Positions 52,237 to 58,737 of a DNA stretch of 64,000 bases are shown in pieces; positions within the stretch are counted from its first letter, which is position 1; each line of letters begins with the position of its first letter. A program made the position numbers and the translations under genes. Under the pieces are notes generated by a model. It saw only the letters and a program-made list of their open reading frames with translations. It searched no databases and was not told the DNA's origin. The DNA is from [Clostridium] asparagiforme DSM 15981 (GTDB lineage Bacteria > Bacillota > Clostridia > Lachnospirales > Lachnospiraceae), in the NCBI GenBank assembly GCA_025149125.1, contig CP102272.1:186001-250000 (forward strand), read 5' to 3'.

Positions 52237-52590
52237 TTAATACAGGAATTCTTCCAGCCGGTATCCCAATTCCATGAGAATCCGGTTGGACTCCCGCAGG
52301 GTCAGGTAGTAGTAGTTGGCCGTGCCTTCCTGGCGTACACCCACCAGACCGGCGTCCTTGAGAATCTTTAAATGGTGGGAGATAGCCGGCCGCGAAAGGC
52401 TGGTGCGCCGGGTGATCTCGTTCACGTTCAGGCCGTGGTCCTCAAAATGGATTTCCCCTGAGGCGGGGCGGCGGTTGAAGGCTTCCTGGGTTAAAACCTC
52501 GATAATGGAAAGGCGCATCTCGTCCCCCAGAGCCATGAATAAGGGCATGCAGCGGTGAAATTGTTCCTGCAGTTTTTGGGGCGTCGTCAT
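52237..52590 (-). CDS. ArsR-family helix-turn-helix regulator
   Basis: Regulator of 117 residues with a winged helix (about 40-100) containing NEITRRTSLSRPAISHHLKI and a wing ending EGTANYYYLTL. The ArsR/SmtB metal-binding CVC signature is absent, so it is probably not a metal sensor. AAAGGAGG ahead of ATG 52590 decides the start over the longer frame from 52641. It is first in the operon with DUF2508, amylase and glgB genes. The inverted repeat just upstream suggests autorepression. Confidence 0.82.
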   Translation of the reverse strand: MTTPQKLQEQFHRCMPLFMALGDEMRLSIIEVLTQEAFNRRPASGEIHFEDHGLNVNEITRRTSLSRPAISHHLKILKDAGLVGVRQEGTANYYYLTLRESNRILMELGYRLEEFLY

Positions 52591-52605
52591 ATGCGCTTTC
52601 CTCCT

Positions 52606-52627
52606 TTGGTTTAATTTTTTGAACCAA
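52606..52627. promoter_or_regulatory. Operator candidate for the ArsR-type regulator
   Basis: TTGGTT and AACCAA form an inverted repeat across an AT-rich spacer, between the promoter region (TATAAT on the minus strand at 52628-52633) and the ribosome site of the regulator gene. Confidence 0.5.
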
Positions 52628-52827
52628 TTATAGTGTACCATCAGAAGGGCGTATCGTCAAGTATTATAAAAGCCGGTTGACAGTGCTGGAAAAATAAGGC
52701 ATAATAGACAATTATCTGGGAAAGGTTCAGTTCTGAACGATCTCATTTTCAAAAAGAGCCGAGATTCTGGCTTGTATTCCATTCCATAAACATTTTATGA
52801 ATAAAAAAGGGGGAAAATGCGGGAGAT

Positions 52828-53457
52828 ATGCAGGAAAATTGGATTTTTATGATCTATCTGGCCGTTTGTGCCGGATGGGACGGGAGGACCAGGCGGATTC
52901 CGAACGGGCTGACGGTGTTGGGGTTGGCAGGCGGGGTGATGATGGTTGGGATGCAGGGGATGTGGACGGCGGCCGGGTTGCATGGCGTGGGGGTGGCGGC
53001 CGGTCTGCATGGCGCGGAGGCGGCGGACGGGTTGCAGGGCGTGCAGACGGCCACGGCGGTGCAGGCGTGGGCGTTTGCGGCTATGGCTGCATTTGGCAGG
53101 GCAGTTATCGCGGTGGCGGCGGGAATGTGTCTTTACCGGTTTCGGGTGATCGGGGCTGGGGATGTGAAGCTTGCGGCGGTGATCGTGGCCTGGCTGGGGT
53201 TCGCGGAGGGCGGCGCGGGGATTTTCGCCGGGCTGTGCCTGGGCGCGGTTTGGTCGCTTGGGCGTCTGGCGAGGCGGAGGATTTTGTGGAAACGGTTCTC
53301 GTATTTGGCGGGATATGTGAGGGATTATCTGGCTACGGGGAAGATTGCTGCGTATTATAATCGGGAGAGAGACGGGGATGAGGCCGCGATTCCGCTGGGG
53401 GTGTGCCTGGCGGTTGGGACGGTGGTTGTAATGTTTTTTGTGGGAAACGGCGCTTGA
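52828..53457 (+). CDS. Prepilin peptidase (A24, CpaA/TadV type) with internal tandem repeat
   Basis: Membrane protein of 209 residues. The two catalytic aspartates are visible in CAGWDGRTRRIPN (about 14-26) and in the GxGD motif RVIGAGDVKLAAV near 109-120, the hallmark of type IV prepilin peptidases. It has about five membrane segments. Between the first catalytic region and the third segment lie three 9-residue repeats (TAAGLHGVG, VAAGLHGAE, AADGLQGVQ). It would cleave and possibly methylate pilin precursors for the Tad pilus whose operon begins at 61.7 kb. The start is supported by the conserved N-terminus rather than a strong ribosome site. Confidence 0.85.
   Translation: MQENWIFMIYLAVCAGWDGRTRRIPNGLTVLGLAGGVMMVGMQGMWTAAGLHGVGVAAGLHGAEAADGLQGVQTATAVQAWAFAAMAAFGRAVIAVAAGMCLYRFRVIGAGDVKLAAVIVAWLGFAEGGAGIFAGLCLGAVWSLGRLARRRILWKRFSYLAGYVRDYLATGKIAAYYNRERDGDEAAIPLGVCLAVGTVVVMFFVGNGA
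52966..53046 (+). repeat. Three tandem 27-bp coding repeats in the prepilin peptidase gene
   Basis: Units at 52966-52992, 52993-53019 and 53020-53046 share GCGG[CA]CGG[GT][TC]TGCA in frame. They encode the pattern x-A-A/D-G-L-H/Q-G-x-x. Expansion by slippage is likely. Confidence 0.75.
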
Positions 53458-53482
53458 CATTTCTGTGAAATAGAAGTAGTAT
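53454..53482 (+). promoter_or_regulatory. Promoter of antisense RNA A
   Basis: TTGACA (53454-53459) and TAGTAT (53477-53482) with a 17-base spacer. The transcript would start near 53489 and end at the hairpin 53517-53551. Confidence 0.82.
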
Positions 53483-53488
53483 AGTGGT

Positions 53489-53553
53489 AATAGGAAATCG
53501 AATAGACCATGATATCGAAAGCCCCAAGGAGTGCGAGTCCTTGGGGCTTTCTC
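53489..53553 (+). ncRNA. Predicted antisense RNA (antitoxin) A
   Basis: RNA of about 65 nt running from the consensus promoter to a shared bidirectional terminator. Its AGGAAATCGAATA (53492-53504) and GACCATGATATC (53505-53516) are identical to two blocks, 53632-53644 and 53649-53660, on the strand opposite the start region of peptide gene A. It can therefore pair for 13 plus 12 bases with the peptide mRNA over its start codon, interrupted by a 4-base bulge. It also pairs with the complementary 3' terminator. This is the layout of the RNA II antitoxin of Fst/par systems. Confidence 0.7.
53517..53551. terminator. Shared bidirectional terminator of module A
   Basis: A perfect 14-bp stem, GAAAGCCCCAAGGA paired with 53538-53551, around a 7-base loop. 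It ends both the antisense RNA and the convergent peptide mRNA. Confidence 0.85.
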
Positions 53554-53558
53554 TTGGG

Positions 53559-53654
53559 TTAGCTGCCTTTACGGCTGTGGTCTATCCACTTGCATATGTA
53601 GTATCCCGCTACACTTGCCGCGACCGCAGCCAGGAAATCGAATATACTGACCAT
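53559..53654 (-). CDS. Fst/Ldr-like type I toxin candidate, peptide A (31 residues)
   Basis: A 31-codon gene not long enough for usual annotation. ATG at 53654 follows GGAAGGGGGG with optimal spacing and the TAA is at 53559. The peptide has one hydrophobic segment (FDFLAAVAASVAGYYICKWI) and a charged tail (DHSRKGS), the pattern of membrane-acting type I toxins of the Fst/Ldr group (G-x-x-x-x-KW followed by basic residues). It is a paralogue of peptide B at 53887-53982. The mRNA leader can fold a small GCTGT/ACAGC hairpin immediately upstream of the ribosome site. Toxicity is inferred from layout and composition only. Confidence 0.72.
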   Translation of the reverse strand: MVSIFDFLAAVAASVAGYYICKWIDHSRKGS

Positions 53655-53679
53655 GATATCCCCCCTTCCTGCTGTTCAG

Positions 53680-53760
53680 TATAGGGTAGACAGCAAGTCC
53701 ATTATACTGCTTTTCTTCCTGGCCCGTCCATCCAACGATCTTCTCAGAAATTTTCCCCAT
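53680..53760 (-). repeat. Conserved promoter/leader block, copy A
   Basis: About 81 bases closely match 54004-54084. The shared blocks include GAGAAGATCGTTGGATGG, then ACGGGCCAG, and TATAATGGACTTGCTGTCTA. They carry the promoter and start of the peptide mRNA. Confidence 0.8.
53701..53730 (-). promoter_or_regulatory. Promoter of peptide gene A
   Basis: On the minus strand TGGACG (53725-53730) and a perfect TATAAT (53701-53706) are 18 bases apart, giving a leader of about 40 nt. Confidence 0.68.
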
Positions 53761-53771
53761 GTAACAGCCTA

Positions 53772-53800
53772 TTGACATTTGGCGGAGAACGGGGTAATAT
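53772..53800 (+). promoter_or_regulatory. Promoter of antisense RNA B
   Basis: TTGACA (53772-53777) and TAATAT (53795-53800) with a 17-base spacer, equivalent in position to the promoter of antisense RNA A. Confidence 0.82.
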
Positions 53801-53806
53801 GTTGTT

Positions 53807-53883
53807 ACTAGGAAGTTTTAATAGTAATATTGCATGTAAGCACCAAGAAACCCCAGGGAGGTCCATTCCCTGGGGTTTCTTGA
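53807..53883 (+). ncRNA. Predicted antisense RNA (antitoxin) B
   Basis: RNA of about 75 nt ending at a shared terminator. Its AGGAAGTTT, AATAG, TTGCATGT and GCACC blocks (53810-53844) occur in the same order at 53960-53991, across the ribosome site and start codon of peptide gene B on the other strand. It should therefore pair with that mRNA. The blocks differ from those of RNA A, so each RNA fits only its own peptide gene. Confidence 0.7.
53845..53881. terminator. Shared bidirectional terminator of module B
   Basis: A perfect 15-bp stem, AAGAAACCCCAGGGA paired with 53867-53881, around a 7-base loop. It separates the convergent antisense RNA and peptide gene. Confidence 0.88.
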
Positions 53884-53886
53884 CGG

Positions 53887-53982
53887 CTAGCTGTCTTTTT
53901 TGTCCCGATTTAACCATTTGCTTATGTAGTTACCAGCTACACTCGCCATAATCGAGATGAGGAAGTTTAATAGATTTTGCAT
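53887..53982 (-). CDS. Fst/Ldr-like type I toxin candidate, peptide B (31 residues)
   Basis: A 31-codon gene with ATG at 53982 after a GCGGGGGG ribosome site and TAG at 53887. The hydrophobic segment LLNFLISIMASVAGNYISKW is followed by the charged tail LNRDKKDS. It is aligned without gaps to peptide A (shared F-L, ASVAG, Y-I, KW, K, S). The same leader hairpin (GCTGT with ACAGC) precedes the ribosome site. The frame stays open upstream to 54084, but that region is the conserved promoter block, so the short start is preferred. Confidence 0.72.
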   Translation of the reverse strand: MQNLLNFLISIMASVAGNYISKWLNRDKKDS

Positions 53983-54003
53983 GTTTGCACCCCCCGCTGT
54001 GGG

Positions 54004-54084
54004 TTTAGGGTAGACAGCAAGTCCATTATACCGCTTTCCCCACTGGCCCGTCCATCCAACGATCTTCTCAAATATTTTCCCCAT
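54004..54084 (-). repeat. Conserved promoter/leader block, copy B
   Basis: Second copy of the 81-base block described for module A. Differences cluster between the -35 and -10 elements and at the leader end. Confidence 0.8.
54025..54054 (-). promoter_or_regulatory. Promoter of peptide gene B
   Basis: On the minus strand TGGACG (54049-54054) and TATAAT (54025-54030), spacing 18, exactly as in module A. Confidence 0.68.
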
Positions 54085-54120
54085 CTTTTCACCAGAAGAA
54101 TTCCCAGCCAGCGGTTTTAT

Positions 54121-54210
54121 GTTATAATTGTATACTGTGGTTCCTAAAAAACCCGGGGACCTGGAAGTTGAAGCAGAAATCAGAAAATTTGGTCTGATTT
54201 TTGCTTTTTT
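54121..54210 (+). ncRNA. Candidate small RNA or attenuated leader upstream of the AraC gene
   Basis: An extended -10, TG-T-TATAAT (54120-54128 region), is followed about 45 bases later by a strong terminator. There GCAGAAATCAGA (54173-54184) pairs with TCTGATTTTTGC (54193-54204), then T6. The result is an RNA of about 75 nt or a terminated leader of the AraC gene. No match to the two antisense RNAs was found. Confidence 0.5.
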
Positions 54211-54234
54211 GGCATTTGACTATGGGAGGGGAGA

Positions 54235-55023
54235 ATGGGGATGGAAGAAAAACGGGATCAGGTGATCTTTCTGGGGGCAAGGCACAGCGACGCGACCAGT
54301 GATGCGCCGCCTCACGCCCACGATTTTTATGAACTGAATTTTATGACCAGGGGCAACACGAAAATGAAGCTGAATGAGAAGATCATCGAGTACGATTCCT
54401 ATGACTTTGTGCTGATTCCGCCACGGATCCGGCACATTCTATATGAGTCGGATTACGATATATTTGACAATTACGTGATCTGGTTCGAGCTGTCGGACCG
54501 GAAATTGCTGCAGGAGGACCAGATTATCAAGCTTCACGACTATGACGGGGCGGTTCAGTTTCTGTGCGCGGAGATCTACAAGAGCTACATGAAAACCGGC
54601 ATGGCCGACGCGGGGCTGTTAAACATCTATCTGGAAGCGGTGCTCTGGCACATGAAAAAGGGACTGATTCTGGGCACCGGGCAGGCGTCCCGCAACGATG
54701 AGGACATGGTGGACGAGGCCATCAAGTTTATTAACGTGAACATTACCAACGCACGGCTCTCCGTGGAGATGATCGCCCGGAAGCTGAACGTCTCCGAGGA
54801 GCATTTCTCCCGCATGTTCAAAAAGAAGATCGGCCTGCCGCCGGTGAAATACATCAATGAGGTGAAGATCGCCGAGGCCAAGCGCATGCTGGCCAAGACC
54901 TCAATTCCCATCAAGGAGATCGCCGGCCGGTTGTATTACTCGGACCAGTTCTATTTTTCGCAGCAGTTTAAACGGATTACCGGTTATTCGCCCAGCGAGT
55001 ACCGCGACAGCGCTTTGTATTGA
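54235..55023 (+). CDS. AraC-family transcriptional regulator
   Basis: Regulator of 262 residues. A cupin-like sugar-sensing N-terminus (about 10-150, with PPHAHDFYELNFMTRG near 23-38) is followed by two AraC helix-turn-helix motifs (about 165-258). These contain SVEMIARKLNVSEEHFSRMF and the terminal YYSDQFYFSQQFKRITGYSP. GGAGGGGAG precedes the ATG at 54235. It faces the same way as the sugar-acid locus that begins 200 bp downstream and should activate it. Immediately upstream is the terminator at 54173-54210. Confidence 0.9.
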   Translation: MGMEEKRDQVIFLGARHSDATSDAPPHAHDFYELNFMTRGNTKMKLNEKIIEYDSYDFVLIPPRIRHILYESDYDIFDNYVIWFELSDRKLLQEDQIIKLHDYDGAVQFLCAEIYKSYMKTGMADAGLLNIYLEAVLWHMKKGLILGTGQASRNDEDMVDEAIKFINVNITNARLSVEMIARKLNVSEEHFSRMFKKKIGLPPVKYINEVKIAEAKRMLAKTSIPIKEIAGRLYYSDQFYFSQQFKRITGYSPSEYRDSALY

Positions 55024-55226
55024 TCAAAAAATTACATGTATATGCCCGTTTGTTCTATGTTCATTTGCCCGCGAAATCGCTATAATCAATTTAGAAAATA
55101 CATATAAAACCAATCGTATACGAGCAAAATATGTGTATTTTAACTAAAAAATGGTAATATTTCTGGGATTTACACGGTTGCTGACTGGAAAAATCAGTAA
55201 AATAAGATCCTGGTAAGGTGGAACAT

Positions 55227-56414
55227 ATGAAAATAGTAGATGTAAAATTTTACCCTATTAAAGTGCGCAATAACGCAAAGGGAGGGGTTTACTGGTTTTT
55301 GCTGAAGCTCATCACGGATTCCAATGTGTGCGGCTGGGGCGAGGTGATCTGGAACGCCTACGATCCGGGTACGCTGAGGCGGATGGTGATGGATGTGGCG
55401 GAGAATTACATCATCGGCGAGAGCCCCTTTGCCATTGAGAAGGTGTTCGGCAAGATTTACGCTAAGCACTGCAAGATGCACACGGATTTGTCCGCAATGG
55501 GCCTGATCAGCGGCTTTGAGATCGCCTGCTGGGATATCATCGGCAAGGAGACGGGGCAGCCTGTTTACAACCTGCTTGGCGGCATGGTGAACGAGCGCAT
55601 CCGCACCTACACGTACCTGTACGAGAAGGAGGACAAGATCTTCTGCGAGGACTTCTGGACCATGCCAGAAGCCTGCGCAAAGCGGGCCAGGGAGTACGTG
55701 GATATGGGGTTCACTGCGGTGAAGCTGGATCCGCTGGCCCCCTACCTGGACAGCTACGCGGTGCATATGCCCAGCCGGGAATCCCTGCTCAGGGCGGAGC
55801 GCAATATCGCGGGAATCCGCGAGGCGGTGGGGGAGAACTGCGACATCATCATCGGAACCCACGGCCAGTTCACCGCGGCGGGGGCTATCCGGGTGGCAAA
55901 ATGCCTGGAGAAATACGACCCGCTCTGGTTCGAGGAGCCCACGCCGCCGGAGAATTTTCCGGTATTAAAGAAGGTTTCCGAGGCCACCACCATTCCCATC
56001 GCCACAGGGGAGCGGTTGTCCACCAAATACGAGTTTGCGCCCCTTCTGGAGCAGAAGAGCTGCGATATTTTCCAGCTGGACCTGGCGGGGGTGGGCGGCA
56101 TTCTGGAGGCCAAGAAGATCGCCTCCATGTGCGAGGCGTGGCACACCCAGGTTACCACCCATTTCTGGGCGGGGCCGGTGAATTTCGCCGCGCAGATTCA
56201 GCTTGACGCCTGCTGTCCCAACTTCCTGATCCAGGAGGCCATCGAGACCATGGGCAGCTTCGGGGGATTTGACAAGGTGATGAAGACGCCCTTTGACTGG
56301 CAGGAGGGGTATATTATCCCCTCGAAGGAGCCGGGGCTGGGGATCGAGCTGGACGAGGAAAAGATTCAGAGCTATGTAGTTGAGGATTATGATGATCAGA
56401 ACATATTGATATGA
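55227..56414 (+). CDS. Enolase-superfamily (mandelate racemase/galactonate dehydratase-like) protein
   Basis: Protein of 395 residues with the MLE N-terminal cap and barrel. KLDPLAPYL lies near 165. The motif THGQFTAAGAIRVAK near 209-223 is where related dehydratases have D-x-H-G; here the first metal position reads G-T-H-G. FEEPTPPEN (about 235) and ATGERLSTKYEF (about 258-269) supply further ligands, and a late His is in VTTHFWAGP. The missing Asp makes the reaction uncertain. AAGGTGG fits the ATG at 55227, not the GTG at 55218. First gene of the AraC-linked operon, upstream of a CUT1 importer. A sugar-acid dehydratase or epimerase role is inferred. Confidence 0.8.
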   Translation: MKIVDVKFYPIKVRNNAKGGVYWFLLKLITDSNVCGWGEVIWNAYDPGTLRRMVMDVAENYIIGESPFAIEKVFGKIYAKHCKMHTDLSAMGLISGFEIACWDIIGKETGQPVYNLLGGMVNERIRTYTYLYEKEDKIFCEDFWTMPEACAKRAREYVDMGFTAVKLDPLAPYLDSYAVHMPSRESLLRAERNIAGIREAVGENCDIIIGTHGQFTAAGAIRVAKCLEKYDPLWFEEPTPPENFPVLKKVSEATTIPIATGERLSTKYEFAPLLEQKSCDIFQLDLAGVGGILEAKKIASMCEAWHTQVTTHFWAGPVNFAAQIQLDACCPNFLIQEAIETMGSFGGFDKVMKTPFDWQEGYIIPSKEPGLGIELDEEKIQSYVVEDYDDQNILI

Positions 56415-56436
56415 CATTTACGGGGAGGTTAATGGA

Positions 56437-57783
56437 ATGAAACGAAAGTTGGCATTGGGATTATTGGTTGGAGCGATTGCCCTTGCGGCTGCTGGCTGCG
56501 GGGGAAAGACGGGAACGGATGCCGGGACAACCCAGGCACCCGCGGGTTCTGCCGGCAGCGAGAGCGCGGCGCCGGAGAGTGGCGGGGCGGCTGCAAGCGG
56601 CGAGAAACGGGTGGTGACCATCTGGTACGATGGAACCGAGGAGGAGTCCGTGAAGCGGCTGGAGCCGGAATTTGAGGCGCTGCATCCGGATATCGACCTT
56701 CAGTTTGAGATTGTGCCTTACAGCGATTTGTCCACCAAGGAGATGGTGGCCTGCCAGTCTGCGGTGGGGCCGGATGTGATGTGGCAGAGCTATGCCTGGA
56801 CCAACAGCTTTGCCAAGATGGGTCTGCTCACGTCCTACAGTCCGTACCTGGAGAAGTCTGAGGCCATTGATCTGGAAAATGATTTCGATCCGGTGGCGTT
56901 GGAGCTGGGAACTGTGGACGGACAGATTTACGGTCTGCCCTGGAGTATGGAGGCCATGTGTCTGGTGTACAACAAGGATATGTTCCGCGAGGCGGGGCTG
57001 GATCCCGAGAAGCCGCCGACGAACTGGGAGGAGCTGGTGGAGTGCGCCAAGGCCCTGACTGTGGACAAGGACGGCGACGGAACCATCGATCAGTACGGCT
57101 ACGGCCTGGTGGGCAACCTGACCGGCAACACCTGGTTCCGCTTTGTACCGGAGCTGTGGAGCGCGGGCGGCGAGGTGGCAAACGCCGATATGACGGAGGG
57201 CGCCCTGACAAGCCCGGAGGCCATCGAGGCCATGACCCATTATACCGGCCTTCTGACCGAACACCACGTGGCGCCCGAGGGTTCGGTGAACAACGGAGCG
57301 GCTGAGGTCCGCACCCTGTTTAACAACAAGAACGTGGCCATGTATGTGGACGGACAGCCGGCGGTGAAGAATATCCAGAAGGACGCCCCGGACATCGATG
57401 TGGGCGTAGCCCTGTGGCCCGGCAAGAGCGGCACGCTGAACGCCGGTTTGGGCGGCTACTACATTGCGACTCCCAAGAACGCGGCAAACCCGGACGACGC
57501 CTGGACCTTTATCGAGTATTTCCTGTCTAAGGAAGTGCAGGAGTATTTCCCGATTTCCTTCCCGGCGAACTTGAAGGCAAGGGAGACGGACCGGTTTGAC
57601 GATCCCATTTCCAAGGTATTTGCGGAGCAGCTGACCCATACCCAGAATTTCCAGCCCCTTCCGGACACCCCGGGAGCCCAGCAGATCATTCTGGACGCGG
57701 TGCAGTCGGTGCTGACCGGGATGAGCACGCCCGAGGAGGCTATGCAGCAGGCCAACGATTCGCTGAATGAGACGTTAAAGTAA
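56437..57783 (+). CDS. CUT1-type ABC transporter substrate-binding lipoprotein
   Basis: Exported protein of 448 residues with a lipoprotein signal (lipobox AAAGC, cysteine about 21) and an Ala/Gly/Ser linker. A MalE-like binding fold begins near residue 60 (RVVTIWYDGTEEESVKRLEP). GLPWSMEAMCLVYNKDMFRE near 167-186 is a typical extracellular-solute-binding core. GGGGAGG precedes the ATG. A strong hairpin follows the gene, probably to raise binding protein over permease levels. Confidence 0.92.
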   Translation: MKRKLALGLLVGAIALAAAGCGGKTGTDAGTTQAPAGSAGSESAAPESGGAAASGEKRVVTIWYDGTEEESVKRLEPEFEALHPDIDLQFEIVPYSDLSTKEMVACQSAVGPDVMWQSYAWTNSFAKMGLLTSYSPYLEKSEAIDLENDFDPVALELGTVDGQIYGLPWSMEAMCLVYNKDMFREAGLDPEKPPTNWEELVECAKALTVDKDGDGTIDQYGYGLVGNLTGNTWFRFVPELWSAGGEVANADMTEGALTSPEAIEAMTHYTGLLTEHHVAPEGSVNNGAAEVRTLFNNKNVAMYVDGQPAVKNIQKDAPDIDVGVALWPGKSGTLNAGLGGYYIATPKNAANPDDAWTFIEYFLSKEVQEYFPISFPANLKARETDRFDDPISKVFAEQLTHTQNFQPLPDTPGAQQIILDAVQSVLTGMSTPEEAMQQANDSLNETLK

Positions 57784-57796
57784 CTGCTTTTGAGGG

Positions 57797-57823
57797 TTCT
57801 CCGGTACGCTTCGTGCCGGAGAA
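57797..57823 (+). other. Intercistronic hairpin
   Basis: TTCTCCGGTACG pairs with CGTGCCGGAGAA around a CTT loop, with no T-run. It likely stabilises the binding-protein mRNA or partly reduces permease expression. Confidence 0.65.
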
Positions 57824-57845
57824 TCTTATATACAAGGGAGAGACC

Positions 57846-58721
57846 ATGGTACAGACAAAGAAACGAAAAAAGAGGGAGCATCCGTTGCTCTATCTGCTGC
57901 CGACATTTGTGATTCTGACCCTGCTGGTGGCATATCCGCTGGTCAACAACCTGATCAACAGCTTTTCTCAGGGGGGGATCTTCCCAACGGTGAAAAATTA
58001 CCAGAAGCTGTTTGCGGACCGCTATTTCCGGTCCGACCTTAAGAATACATTTCAGTGGCTGCTCTACACCGTGCCCTTTGAGATGGTGTTCGGGCTGATC
58101 ATCGCCATTCTGCTGAACACCAAAGTCCGCATGAAGAAATTGTTCCGCACCCTTTTTATCGTGCCCTGGGTGATCCCGTCGGTGGTGGTGTGTATTGTAT
58201 GGAAATGGATTTACAACGCGGATTACGGGATTCTCAACTATATTTTGCAGCTGTTTGGAATCATTAAGAAGAATCAGCTCTGGGTCTCGGACCCCAATCA
58301 GGTGCTCAAGTGCATCGCCGTGGTCTACGTGTGGAAGATCGCGCCGTTTGTGATGATCATGTATTTAAGCGGCCTCCAGTCCATTTCCGAGGACATCTAC
58401 GAGAGCGCCAGGCTGGACGGGGCAAACTGGCTGCAGCAGATCGGCTATATCACGCTGCCCCTGCTGTTCCCGGTGATGCGCTCCGTGATCCTGGTGTCGG
58501 TGATCTGGTCCCTGAATTCGTTCGTGTATGTGTACAGCATCTCGGGCGGCGGTCCGGCGAGAGTTTCGGAGATTGTCCAGATCTTTATCTACAAGACCGG
58601 TATTGAGCAGTACAACTTCGAGTATTCCGCGGCTGCGGCAAACATTTTCCTGATAATCGTCATGGTGATCGCTTTCGTGTACATTTCCATGACGGAAAAA
58701 CGGGAAAATGAGATGACATAG
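57846..58721 (+). CDS. CUT1 ABC transporter permease (MalF/UgpA type)
   Basis: Membrane protein of 291 residues with six segments. The N-terminal basic stretch (KKRKKREHP) and LYLLPTFVILTLLVAYPLV fit the MalF family. The EAA loop YESARLDGANWLQQIGYITL lies at about 186-205 and contacts the ATPase. GGGAGAG sets the ATG at 57846, ahead of an in-frame GTG at 57813. No ATPase gene is in the cluster, so it must share a housekeeping MsmK/UgpC-type ATPase from elsewhere. Confidence 0.9.
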   Translation: MVQTKKRKKREHPLLYLLPTFVILTLLVAYPLVNNLINSFSQGGIFPTVKNYQKLFADRYFRSDLKNTFQWLLYTVPFEMVFGLIIAILLNTKVRMKKLFRTLFIVPWVIPSVVVCIVWKWIYNADYGILNYILQLFGIIKKNQLWVSDPNQVLKCIAVVYVWKIAPFVMIMYLSGLQSISEDIYESARLDGANWLQQIGYITLPLLFPVMRSVILVSVIWSLNSFVYVYSISGGGPARVSEIVQIFIYKTGIEQYNFEYSAAAANIFLIIVMVIAFVYISMTEKRENEMT

Positions 58722-58737
58722 AAGGGGGTGCGACGGA

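Noticed and set aside
53887..54084. Longer 65-codon version of peptide gene B starting with MGKIFEKIVG
   Set aside because: The extra part covers the TATAAT promoter block and has no ribosome site. In module A the equivalent stretch is not in frame with the peptide, so it is best read as promoter/leader. A short leader peptide cannot be fully excluded.
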